A stretch of DNA of 64,000 nucleotides from Candidatus Accumulibacter appositus. GTDB lineage: Bacteria; Pseudomonadota; Gammaproteobacteria; Burkholderiales; Rhodocyclaceae. The notes below the pieces were generated by a model. The model made no database searches and was not told the DNA's origin. It saw nothing but the letters and a program-made list of their open reading frames with translations. The position numbers and the translations under genes are program-made. Location: contig JEMX01000030.1 of assembly GCA_000585055.1 (NCBI GenBank), forward strand, positions 54,436 to 118,435. The letters run 5' to 3'. Below, in pieces: positions 56,931 through 64,000 of this stretch. Positions within the stretch are counted from its first letter, which is position 1. Each line of letters opens with the position of its first letter.

Positions 56931-57557
56931 ATGGCACAGTATGTTTCGATACATCCCGAGAACCCGCAACAGCGGCTGCTGCAGCGGGCGGCGGAGATCA
57001 TTCGCCAGGGCGGCGTCATTGCCCTGCCGACCGACTCCAGCTACGCCCTCGGCTGCCACCTCGGCGACAAGGCCGCGGTGGAGCGGATTCGCGCCATCCG
57101 CGGTGTCGATGAGCGCCATCTGCTGACCCTGATGTGCCGCGACCTGTCGCAGATCGGTCAGTTCGCACGTGTGGACAATGCCACCTATCGCTTGCTCAAG
57201 GCGACGACGCCGGGTAGCTACACCTTCATTCTGGAAGGGACCCGCGAGCTACCGCGGCGCGTTCTGCACCCGAAACGCAAGACGATTGGCCTGCGCGTGC
57301 CGGCGCACGCGGTGACCCTGGCCTTGCTCGAAGCGCTTGACGAGCCGCTGCTGACCTCGACCCTGATCGTCGCCGGTGACGAGGGGCCGCTGACCGAAGG
57401 CTGGGAAATCCAGGATCGGCTCGAAAGCCAGCTGGAACTGATTCTCGACAGCGGCAATTGCGGCATCGAGCCGACCAGCGTCGTCGATCTGACCGGTGCC
57501 GTGCCAGTACTGGTCCGCGCCGGTCTGGGCCCGCTGGCGCCCCTCGGGCTCGATTGA
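56931..57557 (+). CDS. yciO: YciO/TsaC-family (Sua5-like) protein
   Basis: A 208-residue YrdC-fold protein related to threonylcarbamoyl-AMP synthase of tRNA t6A formation. GGVIALPTDSSYALGCHLGD, KAAVERIRAIRGVDERHLLTLMC (shortened here by position, about 47-70) and KRKTIGLRVPAH with SVVDLTG are conserved. YciO itself may not be the main t6A enzyme. It has 16 bp to the PHP gene and 10 bp to the next. Confidence 0.88.
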   Translation: MAQYVSIHPENPQQRLLQRAAEIIRQGGVIALPTDSSYALGCHLGDKAAVERIRAIRGVDERHLLTLMCRDLSQIGQFARVDNATYRLLKATTPGSYTFILEGTRELPRRVLHPKRKTIGLRVPAHAVTLALLEALDEPLLTSTLIVAGDEGPLTEGWEIQDRLESQLELILDSGNCGIEPTSVVDLTGAVPVLVRAGLGPLAPLGLD

Positions 57558-57567
57558 GGGGGAGTAC

Positions 57568-58221
57568 ATGGAAGAAATGATCCAGACCGTCGCCATCGCC
57601 GCCTTGCCGGTGATCCTGGCGATTACCCTGCACGAAGCGGCACACGGTTACGCGGCACGCCATTTTGGTGATCCGACAGCCTGGCAGGAAGGTCGCATCA
57701 CCGCCAATCCGCTGAAGCATATCGACCCGGTGGGCACGATCCTGGTGCCGATCATCATTCTGCTGCTGTCCACCGGCGGCATCCTGTTTGGCTGGGCCAA
57801 GCCGGTACCGGTCAATTTTGGCCGCTTGCGCCACCCCAAGCAGGACATGCTGTGGGTCGCCGCCGCCGGGCCGGCCGCCAATCTGGTCATGCTGCTGTTC
57901 TGGGCGCTGCTGATGAAGCTGGCGGTGACCCTGCCGATCCATTTCTTCAGCGTGCCGATGGCGCGCATGGCCGAAATCGGCATCCTGGTCAACCTGGCCT
58001 TGATGGTGCTCAACCTCTTCCCCCTGCCACCGCTCGACGGCGGCCGTATCGCCGTCAGCCTGCTGCCGCGAGACCTCGCCTGGCGCTTCGCGCAGCTCGA
58101 GCGCTTCGGCTTCCCGATCCTGTTGCTGCTGCTGTTTACAGGCATTCTCGGCAAGCTCCTGATGCCGGTGATGAGCGCCGTGATGGGCATGATCTACTTC
58201 ATTTTTCAATTTTCCGCCTAA
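57568..58221 (+). CDS. site-2 protease family (M50) membrane protease
   Basis: A 217-residue integral membrane metalloprotease of the short M50B type. The zinc motif HEAAH lies in LAITLHEAAHGYAARHFGD, and the second ligand region is NLFPLPPLDGGRIAVSLLP. Six hydrophobic segments are seen. The ATG at 57568 has GGGGGAG; an open frame runs back into yciO. The stop codon TAA is also the first three bases of a dispersed-repeat copy. Confidence 0.9.
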   Translation: MEEMIQTVAIAALPVILAITLHEAAHGYAARHFGDPTAWQEGRITANPLKHIDPVGTILVPIIILLLSTGGILFGWAKPVPVNFGRLRHPKQDMLWVAAAGPAANLVMLLFWALLMKLAVTLPIHFFSVPMARMAEIGILVNLALMVLNLFPLPPLDGGRIAVSLLPRDLAWRFAQLERFGFPILLLLLFTGILGKLLMPVMSAVMGMIYFIFQFSA

Positions 58222-58346
58222 CGGTCATGACTGCCGAGACGCCCCAAAATCATGAAAGTCATGACCGTTTTCCCCTCTTCCCCAACCCTTCTCCCACAAA
58301 GGGGAGAAGGGAGTTTCGTGAGTCGCATGCGCGACTTTCACATTAA
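58219..58346 (+). repeat. dispersed intergenic repeat, copy B, best preserved
   Basis: It starts TAACGGTCATGACTGCCGAG, has the inner CCCTTCTCCC / GGGGAGAAGGG pair, and ends GTCGC-ATGC-GCGAC-TTTCACATTAA. It is 128 bp long. It begins at the M50 stop codon and ends 17 nt before the trpS ATG. Confidence 0.88.
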
Positions 58347-58363
58347 GCCTTCGGAGCGCGAAC

Positions 58364-59566
58364 ATGTACGCAGAAAGAGTCCTCTCCGGCATGCGCCCGA
58401 CCGGCAGCCTGCATCTGGGCCATTACCACGGTGTGCTCAAGAACTGGGTGGCACTGCAGCACCAGCATCCCTGCCTGTTCTTCGTCGCCGACTGGCACGC
58501 GCTGACCACCCAGTACGACGATCCACAAGGCATCGTCGCCGCCTCGTGGGACATGGTCATCGACTGGCTGGCCGCCGGCGTCGATCCGCAACGGGCGACG
58601 CTGTTCATCCAGTCGCAGGTTCCCGAGCACGCCGAATTGCATCTGCTGCTGTCGATGATGACGCCGCTCGGCTGGCTGGAACGTGTACCGACCTACAAGG
58701 ACCAGCAGGAGAAGCTCGAGAGCAAGGATTTGTCGACCTACGGTTTTCTCGGCTATCCGCTGCTGCAGTCGGCCGACATCCTGATCTATCGTGCCGACAA
58801 GGTGCCGGTGGGAGAAGACCAGGTACCGCACATCGAGTTCTCGCGCGAGCTGGCGCGGCGCTTCAACCACCTTTACGGTCGCGAGGCGGGCTTCGAGGAC
58901 AAGGCCAGGGAGGCCGTCAAGCGGCTGGGGTCGAAGCGCGCCCGTTCCTATACGCAGCTGCGTACCTACTTTCAGCAGAATGGCGACAAGACCGCCATCG
59001 AGCGCGCGCACGCCCTGCTCGACGAAGTTCCCGGTCTGGCGCACGCCGACCGCGAGCGGCTGTGCGGCTATCTCGAAGGCACCGGCAAGATGATTCTCGT
59101 CGAGCCCGGCGCGCTGCTCACCGCCGCGTCGCGGATGCCCGGCCTCGACGGTCAGAAGATGTCGAAATCCTACGCCAATACCATCACCCTGCGCGAGGAT
59201 GCCGCCTCGGTGACGCACAAGCTGCGGCGCATGCCCACCGATCCGGCGCGCGTGCACCGCAACGACCCGGGGGACCCGGACAAATGTCCGGTCTGGCAGT
59301 TGCACCAGGTGTATTCGGATGAGGCCTGCCAGGCCTGGGTGCAGCAGGGGTGTCGCAGCGCCGACATCGGCTGTCTGGACTGCAAGCAGCCGGTGATCGA
59401 CGGCATCCTCGCCGAGCAGGCGCCGATGCGCGAGCGCGCGCAGCCATATCTTGACGACCCGCGTCTGGTGCAGGAAATCATTGCCGAAGGTAACCAGAAG
59501 GCGCGCCAGCTCGCGCGCGAGACGATGCGCGACGTGCGTGGCGCGATGGGGCTGAACTACCGCTGA
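58364..59566 (+). CDS. trpS: tryptophanyl-tRNA synthetase
   Basis: Charges tRNA-Trp. The 400-residue length is somewhat longer than E. coli TrpS (334) and matches the betaproteobacterial form. Class I motifs are HLGH (17-20, in GSLHLGHYHG) and KMSKS (265-269, in DGQKMSKSYANT). VPVGEDQVPHIEFSRELARRF binds the adenylate and tryptophan. RBS GGAG follows the dispersed repeat. It is followed by scpA with a 23-bp gap. Confidence 0.97.
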   Translation: MYAERVLSGMRPTGSLHLGHYHGVLKNWVALQHQHPCLFFVADWHALTTQYDDPQGIVAASWDMVIDWLAAGVDPQRATLFIQSQVPEHAELHLLLSMMTPLGWLERVPTYKDQQEKLESKDLSTYGFLGYPLLQSADILIYRADKVPVGEDQVPHIEFSRELARRFNHLYGREAGFEDKAREAVKRLGSKRARSYTQLRTYFQQNGDKTAIERAHALLDEVPGLAHADRERLCGYLEGTGKMILVEPGALLTAASRMPGLDGQKMSKSYANTITLREDAASVTHKLRRMPTDPARVHRNDPGDPDKCPVWQLHQVYSDEACQAWVQQGCRSADIGCLDCKQPVIDGILAEQAPMRERAQPYLDDPRLVQEIIAEGNQKARQLARETMRDVRGAMGLNYR

Positions 59567-59589
59567 GCCTTGTTTCGAGAGCGACGGAA

Positions 59590-60429
59590 ATGAGCGATAG
59601 CGCAAGCACGAGCGCAGCAGCGCCCGCTCCTGCGGTGGCGAGTCCGCTGGCACGCATCTACGGTCAGCCGCTGACGCAGCTGCCGCTCGATCTGTACATC
59701 CCACCCGATGCCATGGCGGTGATGCTCGACGCCTTCGAGGGCCCGCTCGACCTGCTGCTATACCTGATCCGCAAGGCCAACGTGAATGTCCTCGATATTC
59801 CGATGGCACCACTGACCGAACAGTATCTGCTTTACGTCGAAGCCATGCGCTCGCAGAACCTCGAACTGGCGGCGGATTATCTGGTGATGGCGGCGATGCT
59901 GATCGAGATCAAGTCGCGTATGCTGTTGCCTCGCCCGACGGTCGATGCGGGCGAGGAGGCAGAGGACCCGCGCGCCGAACTGGTGCGCCGCCTGGTCGAA
60001 TACGAGCAGATGAAGTTGGCAGGGCATGGCCTCAACGAATTGCCGCAGGCCGAGCGTGATTTCGAGTGGGTCGAGGTGTGGGTCGAGAAGACCTTGCTGC
60101 GGCGCTTGCCCGAAGTCAGCACGCTGGATTTGCAGAATGCCTGGCGGGGCATTCTCCGCCAGGCCAGATTGCATACGCATCACATGGTGCAGCGTGAGGA
60201 ATTGTCGGTACGCGAGCACATGACGCTGATCCTGCGCCACCTGCGTGACGCGGGCGGTTTTGTCGAGTTCGGCGATCTTTTCGATCCGCAACAGGGCGCG
60301 CCGGTGCTCGTTGTGCACTTCCTGGCGCTGCTCGAACTGGCGCGTGAGCACCTGCTTGAAGTGACACAGGTCGAAGTCTTTGCGCCGATTTACCTGAGGT
60401 TGAGCGATGAGCGCAGCGAATCTCGATAA
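59590..60429 (+). CDS. scpA: segregation and condensation protein A
   Basis: Kleisin subunit of the SMC-ScpAB condensin, 279 residues. [19 protein letters not shown] (about 49-67) and [18 protein letters not shown] are the N-terminal SMC-neck-binding region, [20 protein letters not shown] follows, and a C-terminal winged helix ([14 protein letters not shown]) is present. It overlaps scpB by 23 bp. A condensin of this type usually requires Smc encoded elsewhere. Confidence 0.94.
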   Translation: MSDSASTSAAAPAPAVASPLARIYGQPLTQLPLDLYIPPDAMAVMLDAFEGPLDLLLYLIRKANVNVLDIPMAPLTEQYLLYVEAMRSQNLELAADYLVMAAMLIEIKSRMLLPRPTVDAGEEAEDPRAELVRRLVEYEQMKLAGHGLNELPQAERDFEWVEVWVEKTLLRRLPEVSTLDLQNAWRGILRQARLHTHHMVQREELSVREHMTLILRHLRDAGGFVEFGDLFDPQQGAPVLVVHFLALLELAREHLLEVTQVEVFAPIYLRLSDERSESR

Positions 60430-60997
60430 AGTGCCGAGCAGTGAAGCGCTGGCAAGCACGCCCGCTGACCTCAAGCGGGTGCTCGAGGCGGTACTCCTGA
60501 GTGCCCGTACGCCCTTGTCGGTGCTTGAGTTGCGCAAGGTCTTCGACGAGCAGATCGGCGCCGACGTCCTGCGCGCCCTGCTCGACGAACTACGCCAGGA
60601 ATGGAGCGCGCGACCCCTGGAGTTGCTGCCGGTGGCGAGTGGCTGGCGCTTTCGTACACGCGCCGAGTTCATGCCCTATCTGGAGCGCCTGAACCCGGAA
60701 AAGCCACCGCGTTATTCGCGCGCAGTTCTGGAAACGCTGGCCATCATTGCCTATCGCCAGCCGGTGACCCGCGGCGACATCGAGGATATCCGCGGGGTGA
60801 CCGTCGCCACGCAGGTGATCCGCTTGCTCGAGGAACGTGGCTGGGTCGACGTCGTCGGTCATCGCGACACGCCGGGGCGGCCAGGACTGCTGGCGACAAC
60901 CCGAAAATTTCTCGACGACCTCGGCTTGCGCAGTCTTGCCGAGTTGCCGCCTCTGCAACAAGTCAATTCAACCCTGGACCTCGCTGATGGCCAATAG
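60407..60997 (+). CDS. scpB: segregation and condensation protein B
   Basis: The kleisin-binding, two-winged-helix partner of ScpA, 196 residues. [22 protein letters not shown] is the first wing start; [20 protein letters not shown] followed by GDIEDIRGV is the strongly conserved second one. It overlaps scpA by 23 bp and rluB by 11 bp, so the three are translated together. Confidence 0.95.
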   Translation: MSAANLDKVPSSEALASTPADLKRVLEAVLLSARTPLSVLELRKVFDEQIGADVLRALLDELRQEWSARPLELLPVASGWRFRTRAEFMPYLERLNPEKPPRYSRAVLETLAIIAYRQPVTRGDIEDIRGVTVATQVIRLLEERGWVDVVGHRDTPGRPGLLATTRKFLDDLGLRSLAELPPLQQVNSTLDLADGQ

Positions 60998-61961
60998 CAA
61001 GCGCAGATTGCCTGCCGCCCCTTCTCGTTCGCCACGCCCGGCGCCCCCCGGCGCCCCCCGCCGACACCCTGTTGATGGCCCCGCGCCGGAGCCTTCAGCG
61101 ACGGGCGAAGGGCTGCGTCGTCGGGCGGCACCGCGTCCGGCCGTCGAGCCGTCGAACCGGAGCCGGCACCAGGACGTCCCGAGCAAGCCTGAGCGCCTGC
61201 ACAAGGCGCTGGCCCAAAGCGGCATCGGTTCGCGGCGGGAAATGGAAGAGCTGATTGCCGCCGGGCGGATCAACGTCAATGGCCAGCCGGCGCATGTCGG
61301 GCAGACGGTCAGTCCCGGCGACCGGGTCAAGGTCAACGGCAAGCTCGTGAATCTGCGCTTTTCCAATCGTCTGCCGCGGGTGATCCTCTATCACAAGCCG
61401 GAAGGCGAGATCGTTTCGCGCAACGACCCCAATCATCGCCCGACGGTGTTCACCTCGATGCCACGGCTGTCGGCCGGACGCTGGGTGGCGGTTGGCCGGC
61501 TGGATTTCAATACCAGTGGGCTGCTGTTGCTGACCACCTCGGGGGAACTGGCCAATCGCCTGATGCATCCGCGCTATCAGCTGGTCCGCGAGTACGCGGT
61601 GCGCATCCTCGGCGAGGTCTCGGACGAGTCGCGCCGCCGTTTGCTCGAGGGTGTCGAACTCGACGATGGGCCGGCGCAGTTCGCCAGTTTTCAGGAAGCC
61701 GGCGGCGAAGGTGCCAACCGCTGGTATCGCGTCTCGCTCTTCGAAGGCCGGAATCGCGAGGTGCGGCGCATGTTCGAGGCTGTCGGTGTCGTCGTCAGTC
61801 GCCTGATGCGTGTTCGCTATGGGCCGCTTGTGCTGCCGCCGAGCTTGAAGCGAGGGCAGGTCCTCGAGCTCGCTGAAGGCGAAGTGAAGCGCTTGCTGGC
61901 GGGCTTCGACATGGAGAATCCCGAAGCCGATCGTCCCCCGCGGCGCAGCCGCGAGCGTTGA
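60987..61961 (+). CDS. rluB: ribosomal large subunit pseudouridine synthase B
   Basis: Forms pseudouridine 2605 in 23S rRNA. A 324-residue RsuA-family enzyme: a Pro/Arg-rich disordered N-terminus (about 1-68), an S4 RNA-binding domain ([20 protein letters not shown]) and a catalytic domain with [14 protein letters not shown] (catalytic Asp) and [14 protein letters not shown]. The start at 60987 overlaps scpB by 11 bp; an in-frame start 150 bp earlier is within scpB and unlikely. RsuA/RluB/RluE/RluF are similar, but the scpB neighbourhood favours RluB. Confidence 0.92.
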   Translation: MANSKRRLPAAPSRSPRPAPPGAPRRHPVDGPAPEPSATGEGLRRRAAPRPAVEPSNRSRHQDVPSKPERLHKALAQSGIGSRREMEELIAAGRINVNGQPAHVGQTVSPGDRVKVNGKLVNLRFSNRLPRVILYHKPEGEIVSRNDPNHRPTVFTSMPRLSAGRWVAVGRLDFNTSGLLLLTTSGELANRLMHPRYQLVREYAVRILGEVSDESRRRLLEGVELDDGPAQFASFQEAGGEGANRWYRVSLFEGRNREVRRMFEAVGVVVSRLMRVRYGPLVLPPSLKRGQVLELAEGEVKRLLAGFDMENPEADRPPRRSRER

Positions 61962-61998
61962 GCGAGCAGCCAGCAAGCTCTGCCAGCGCGCAGGCCGA

Positions 61999-62027
61999 TT
62001 TACGTCGGCGACAATTTTCGTTATAAT
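61999..62027 (+). promoter_or_regulatory. sigma-70 promoter for rimP-nusA
   Basis: TTTACG, a 17-bp spacer and a perfect TATAAT (62022-62027). Transcription should start about 62034, giving a roughly 70-nt leader that contains the next hairpin. Confidence 0.75.
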
Positions 62028-62071
62028 CCAACGGTTTTCCGGTCGCCCCTTGTGGGCACAATTTTTCGGGG

Positions 62072-62093
62072 ATGGGCGTTTCGCCCATTTTTT
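62072..62093 (+). terminator. terminator-like hairpin in the rimP leader (attenuator candidate)
   Basis: ATGGGCG-TTT-CGCCCAT followed by TTTTT, only 10 nt before the rimP ATG and downstream of a good promoter. Transcription must pass it to reach rimP-nusA, so it is positioned as an attenuator. From memory, a comparable premature terminator is described upstream of enterobacterial rimP. Confidence 0.75.
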
Positions 62094-62103
62094 ATTTGCA
62101 GCC

Positions 62104-62499
62104 ATGAATGTGCACGAAGTTCTGGAAAAAACGGTGTCCGGCCTCGGCTACGAGTTGGTCGATGTCGAAGACTGTGCGCTGGTCAGCAATCAGTTGTCGC
62201 GGGTGTTGATGGTGGAGAGCGTCGACTACGATTGTCTCGAGGTCTCCTCGCCGGGGATCGACAGGCCGTTGAAGAAGGAGCTTGATTTCGAGCGTTTCGC
62301 GGGCTCCGAGATCACTCTCAAGCTGCGTTTGCCGTTGAATGGCCAACGGAATTTCAAAGGTGTCCTGCAGGGTGTGCACGAAGGCAAGGTGCGCTTGCAG
62401 ATCGATTCGGGCGAGGTGCTGTTCGACCTGGTCAATGTTGACAAGGCGCGTCTGGTGCCCAACTTCGACCTGGCAAGATCGACTGACAGGCTGGTTTAG
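62104..62499 (+). CDS. rimP: ribosome maturation factor RimP, with an internal deletion
   Basis: Assists 30S subunit assembly. It is 131 residues, compared with about 150 in the family. LGYELVDVE is followed directly by [13 protein letters not shown], omitting the roughly 20-22 residues (normally including the LRVFID strand) that link them in other RimP proteins such as E. coli. [20 protein letters not shown] and the C-terminal SH3-like domain are intact. The reading frame is unbroken and runs into nusA 14 bp later. The deletion may be genuine or an assembly artefact. Confidence 0.88.
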   Translation: MNVHEVLEKTVSGLGYELVDVEDCALVSNQLSRVLMVESVDYDCLEVSSPGIDRPLKKELDFERFAGSEITLKLRLPLNGQRNFKGVLQGVHEGKVRLQIDSGEVLFDLVNVDKARLVPNFDLARSTDRLV

Positions 62500-62513
62500 G
62501 AGGTAATGAGCAA

Positions 62514-63986
62514 ATGAGCCGCGAAATCTTGCTGCTGGTAGATGTCCTGGCGCGTGAAAAGAACGTTACCAGAGACATCGTCTTCGGCGCGCTGGAACTG
62601 GCGCTGGCGTCGGCTACCAAGAAGCGCATCCACGACGACGCTAATGTGCGTGTGGTGGTCGACCGCGAAACCGGCGATTTCGAAACCTTTCGCCGCTGGG
62701 AGGTGGTCGCCAATCCTGATTTCCTCGACGAGGAGCAACAGATTCCCTTGTCGGAAGCGCAGCTTCAGGACCCCGAGGTCGAGATCGGTGATTTCCTGGA
62801 AGAGGCGCTGGAGCCGATCGATTTTGGTCGTATCGGAGCGCAAGCTGCCAAACAGGTGATTCTGCAGAAAATCCGCGACGCCGAGCGCGAGCAGATTCTC
62901 AATGACTTCCTGGGTCGCAAGGAACATCTGGTGATCGGTGCCATCAAGCGCATGGAGCGTGGCAACGCGATTATTGAAACCGGCAAGATCGAAACCTTGC
63001 TGCCGCGTGATCAGATGATTCCGCGCGAGAATTTGCGCGTTGGTGATCGTGTCAAAGCCTATTTGCTGCGTATCGATCGTGCGGCCCGCGGGCCGCAATT
63101 GATCCTCTCGCGAACGGCGCCGGAGTTCATCGTCAAGTTGTTCGCGCTGGAAGTGCCCGAAGTCGATGACGGTTTGCTGGAGATCAAGGCGGCTGCCCGT
63201 GACCCTGGCATGCGCGCCAAGATCGCGGTGAAGTCCAACGACCAGCGCATCGATCCGATCGGGACCTGTGTCGGCATGCGTGGCATGCGCGTCACAGCGG
63301 TAACCAACGAGCTGGCTGGCGAGCGCGTAGACATTGTGCTCTGGTCGTCAGATCCGGCGCAGTTCGTCGTCGGTGCATTGGCGCCGGCGGAAGTCAGTTC
63401 GATCATCGTCGATGAAGAAAAGCATTGCATGGACGTAGTCGTCGACGAGCAGAACCTGGCAATTGCCATTGGTCGTGGTGGCCAGAACGTTCGTCTCGCT
63501 TCGGAGATGACTGGCTGGACGATCAATCTGATGACCGAAGAAGAGTCGCAAACATTGGTCGAGGCCGAGGCAGCGGCGATGCGTGTGCTGTTCATGGAAA
63601 AGCTCGATGTCGACGAGGAAGTGGCCAATATCCTGATCGAGGAAGGGTTCTCAACCCTCGAGGAAGTCGCTTATGTGCCGGTCCACGAGATGCTTGAGAT
63701 CGAGTCTTTCGACGAGGCAACCGTGCAGGAGTTGCGCGAGCGGGCGCGAAATGTTCTGCTTACCGAAGCGATTGCCACCGAAGAGAAGATCGAGGATGTC
63801 GCCGAGGATATGCTGAGCCTGGAGGGGATGGACAAGGCCCTGGCCGGGAAACTGGCAGGAAGTGGTATCAAGACGCGCGACGATCTCGCCGATCTGGCGG
63901 TCGACGAGCTGACCGAATTGACCGGCATGGATACCCAGCGGGCTAAACAACTGATCACCACGGCGCGTGCGCACTGGTTCGAGTAA
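62514..63986 (+). CDS. nusA: transcription termination/antitermination protein NusA
   Basis: Binds RNA polymerase and modulates pausing, termination and antitermination. 490 residues: N-terminal RNAP-binding domain (about 1-130), S1 domain (about 135-200), KH1 and KH2 (about 205-345; [15 protein letters not shown] and [18 protein letters not shown]), then two C-terminal acidic-repeat helix-hairpin-helix domains (about 360-490), as in E. coli. The stop is near the window end; infB would be expected next. Confidence 0.98.
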   Translation: MSREILLLVDVLAREKNVTRDIVFGALELALASATKKRIHDDANVRVVVDRETGDFETFRRWEVVANPDFLDEEQQIPLSEAQLQDPEVEIGDFLEEALEPIDFGRIGAQAAKQVILQKIRDAEREQILNDFLGRKEHLVIGAIKRMERGNAIIETGKIETLLPRDQMIPRENLRVGDRVKAYLLRIDRAARGPQLILSRTAPEFIVKLFALEVPEVDDGLLEIKAAARDPGMRAKIAVKSNDQRIDPIGTCVGMRGMRVTAVTNELAGERVDIVLWSSDPAQFVVGALAPAEVSSIIVDEEKHCMDVVVDEQNLAIAIGRGGQNVRLASEMTGWTINLMTEEESQTLVEAEAAAMRVLFMEKLDVDEEVANILIEEGFSTLEEVAYVPVHEMLEIESFDEATVQELRERARNVLLTEAIATEEKIEDVAEDMLSLEGMDKALAGKLAGSGIKTRDDLADLAVDELTELTGMDTQRAKQLITTARAHWFE

Positions 63987-64000
63987 GCGGGAAAAAGGAA

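Overview
The window is a dense, high-GC chromosomal segment with about 60 protein genes on both strands. No rRNA, tRNA, CRISPR array, prophage or intact insertion sequence was recognised. Gene content (ppk1 and ppx divergent, a ppx-mla-type operon, RelA with the monofunctional EXDD signature, yciB-yciI-bolA-parvulin, trpS-scpA-scpB-rluB, rimP-nusA) fits a betaproteobacterium. The polyphosphate genes, the TsdA-like cytochrome and the many GGDEF/EAL proteins suggest a Rhodocyclales or Accumulibacter-like organism. That assignment is inference from gene content only.

Layout. 0-9.7 kb: an alpha/beta hydrolase, sodC, panE, a TsdA-like dihaem cytochrome, a secreted amidohydrolase-fold protein, mtfA, an EamA transporter and relA. 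9.7-17.1 kb: ppk1 runs divergently from a tightly coupled operon ppx-mlaE-mlaF-mlaD-lipoprotein, closed by a good intrinsic terminator. 17.1-23.4 kb: enoyl-CoA hydratase, a Cache-GGDEF protein with a degenerate active-site motif, EcsC, a methyltransferase and a CYTH-CHAD protein. 23.8-26.4 kb: two APH-fold kinases, one fused to a P-loop domain. 26.4-35.9 kb: a signalling block, all on the minus strand. It holds a full hybrid histidine kinase, a second hybrid kinase that lacks its ATP-binding domain, a REC-PAS-GGDEF-EAL protein, and two diguanylate cyclases, one ending in a hemerythrin domain. 36-42.3 kb: a MATE exporter, yciB-yciI-bolA, a parvulin foldase, and a LysR regulator divergent from a VOC/PNPOx-like pair. 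42.3-47.6 kb: purL and a PIN toxin with a small partner gene. 47.9-54.4 kb: HDAC-like, nnr, EamA, an atypical patatin, HIT and PhyH. 54.2-58.2 kb: NfeD/SPFH, PHP, yciO and an M50 protease. 58.3-64 kb: trpS-scpAB-rluB, then a well-formed promoter and attenuator-like hairpin ahead of rimP-nusA.

The most notable unexplained structure is a dispersed intergenic repeat of about 125 bp. It has four full copies and one end fragment. It has conserved termini and a terminal hairpin whose stem appears to vary with compensation, and every copy points the same way as the next gene downstream. Two copies supply the TAA stop of the preceding gene. Other points worth checking are the kinase with no ATPase domain beside its intact paralogue, a RimP missing about 20 conserved residues, a possibly leaderless relA, and translational coupling of ppx to a lipid-transport operon.
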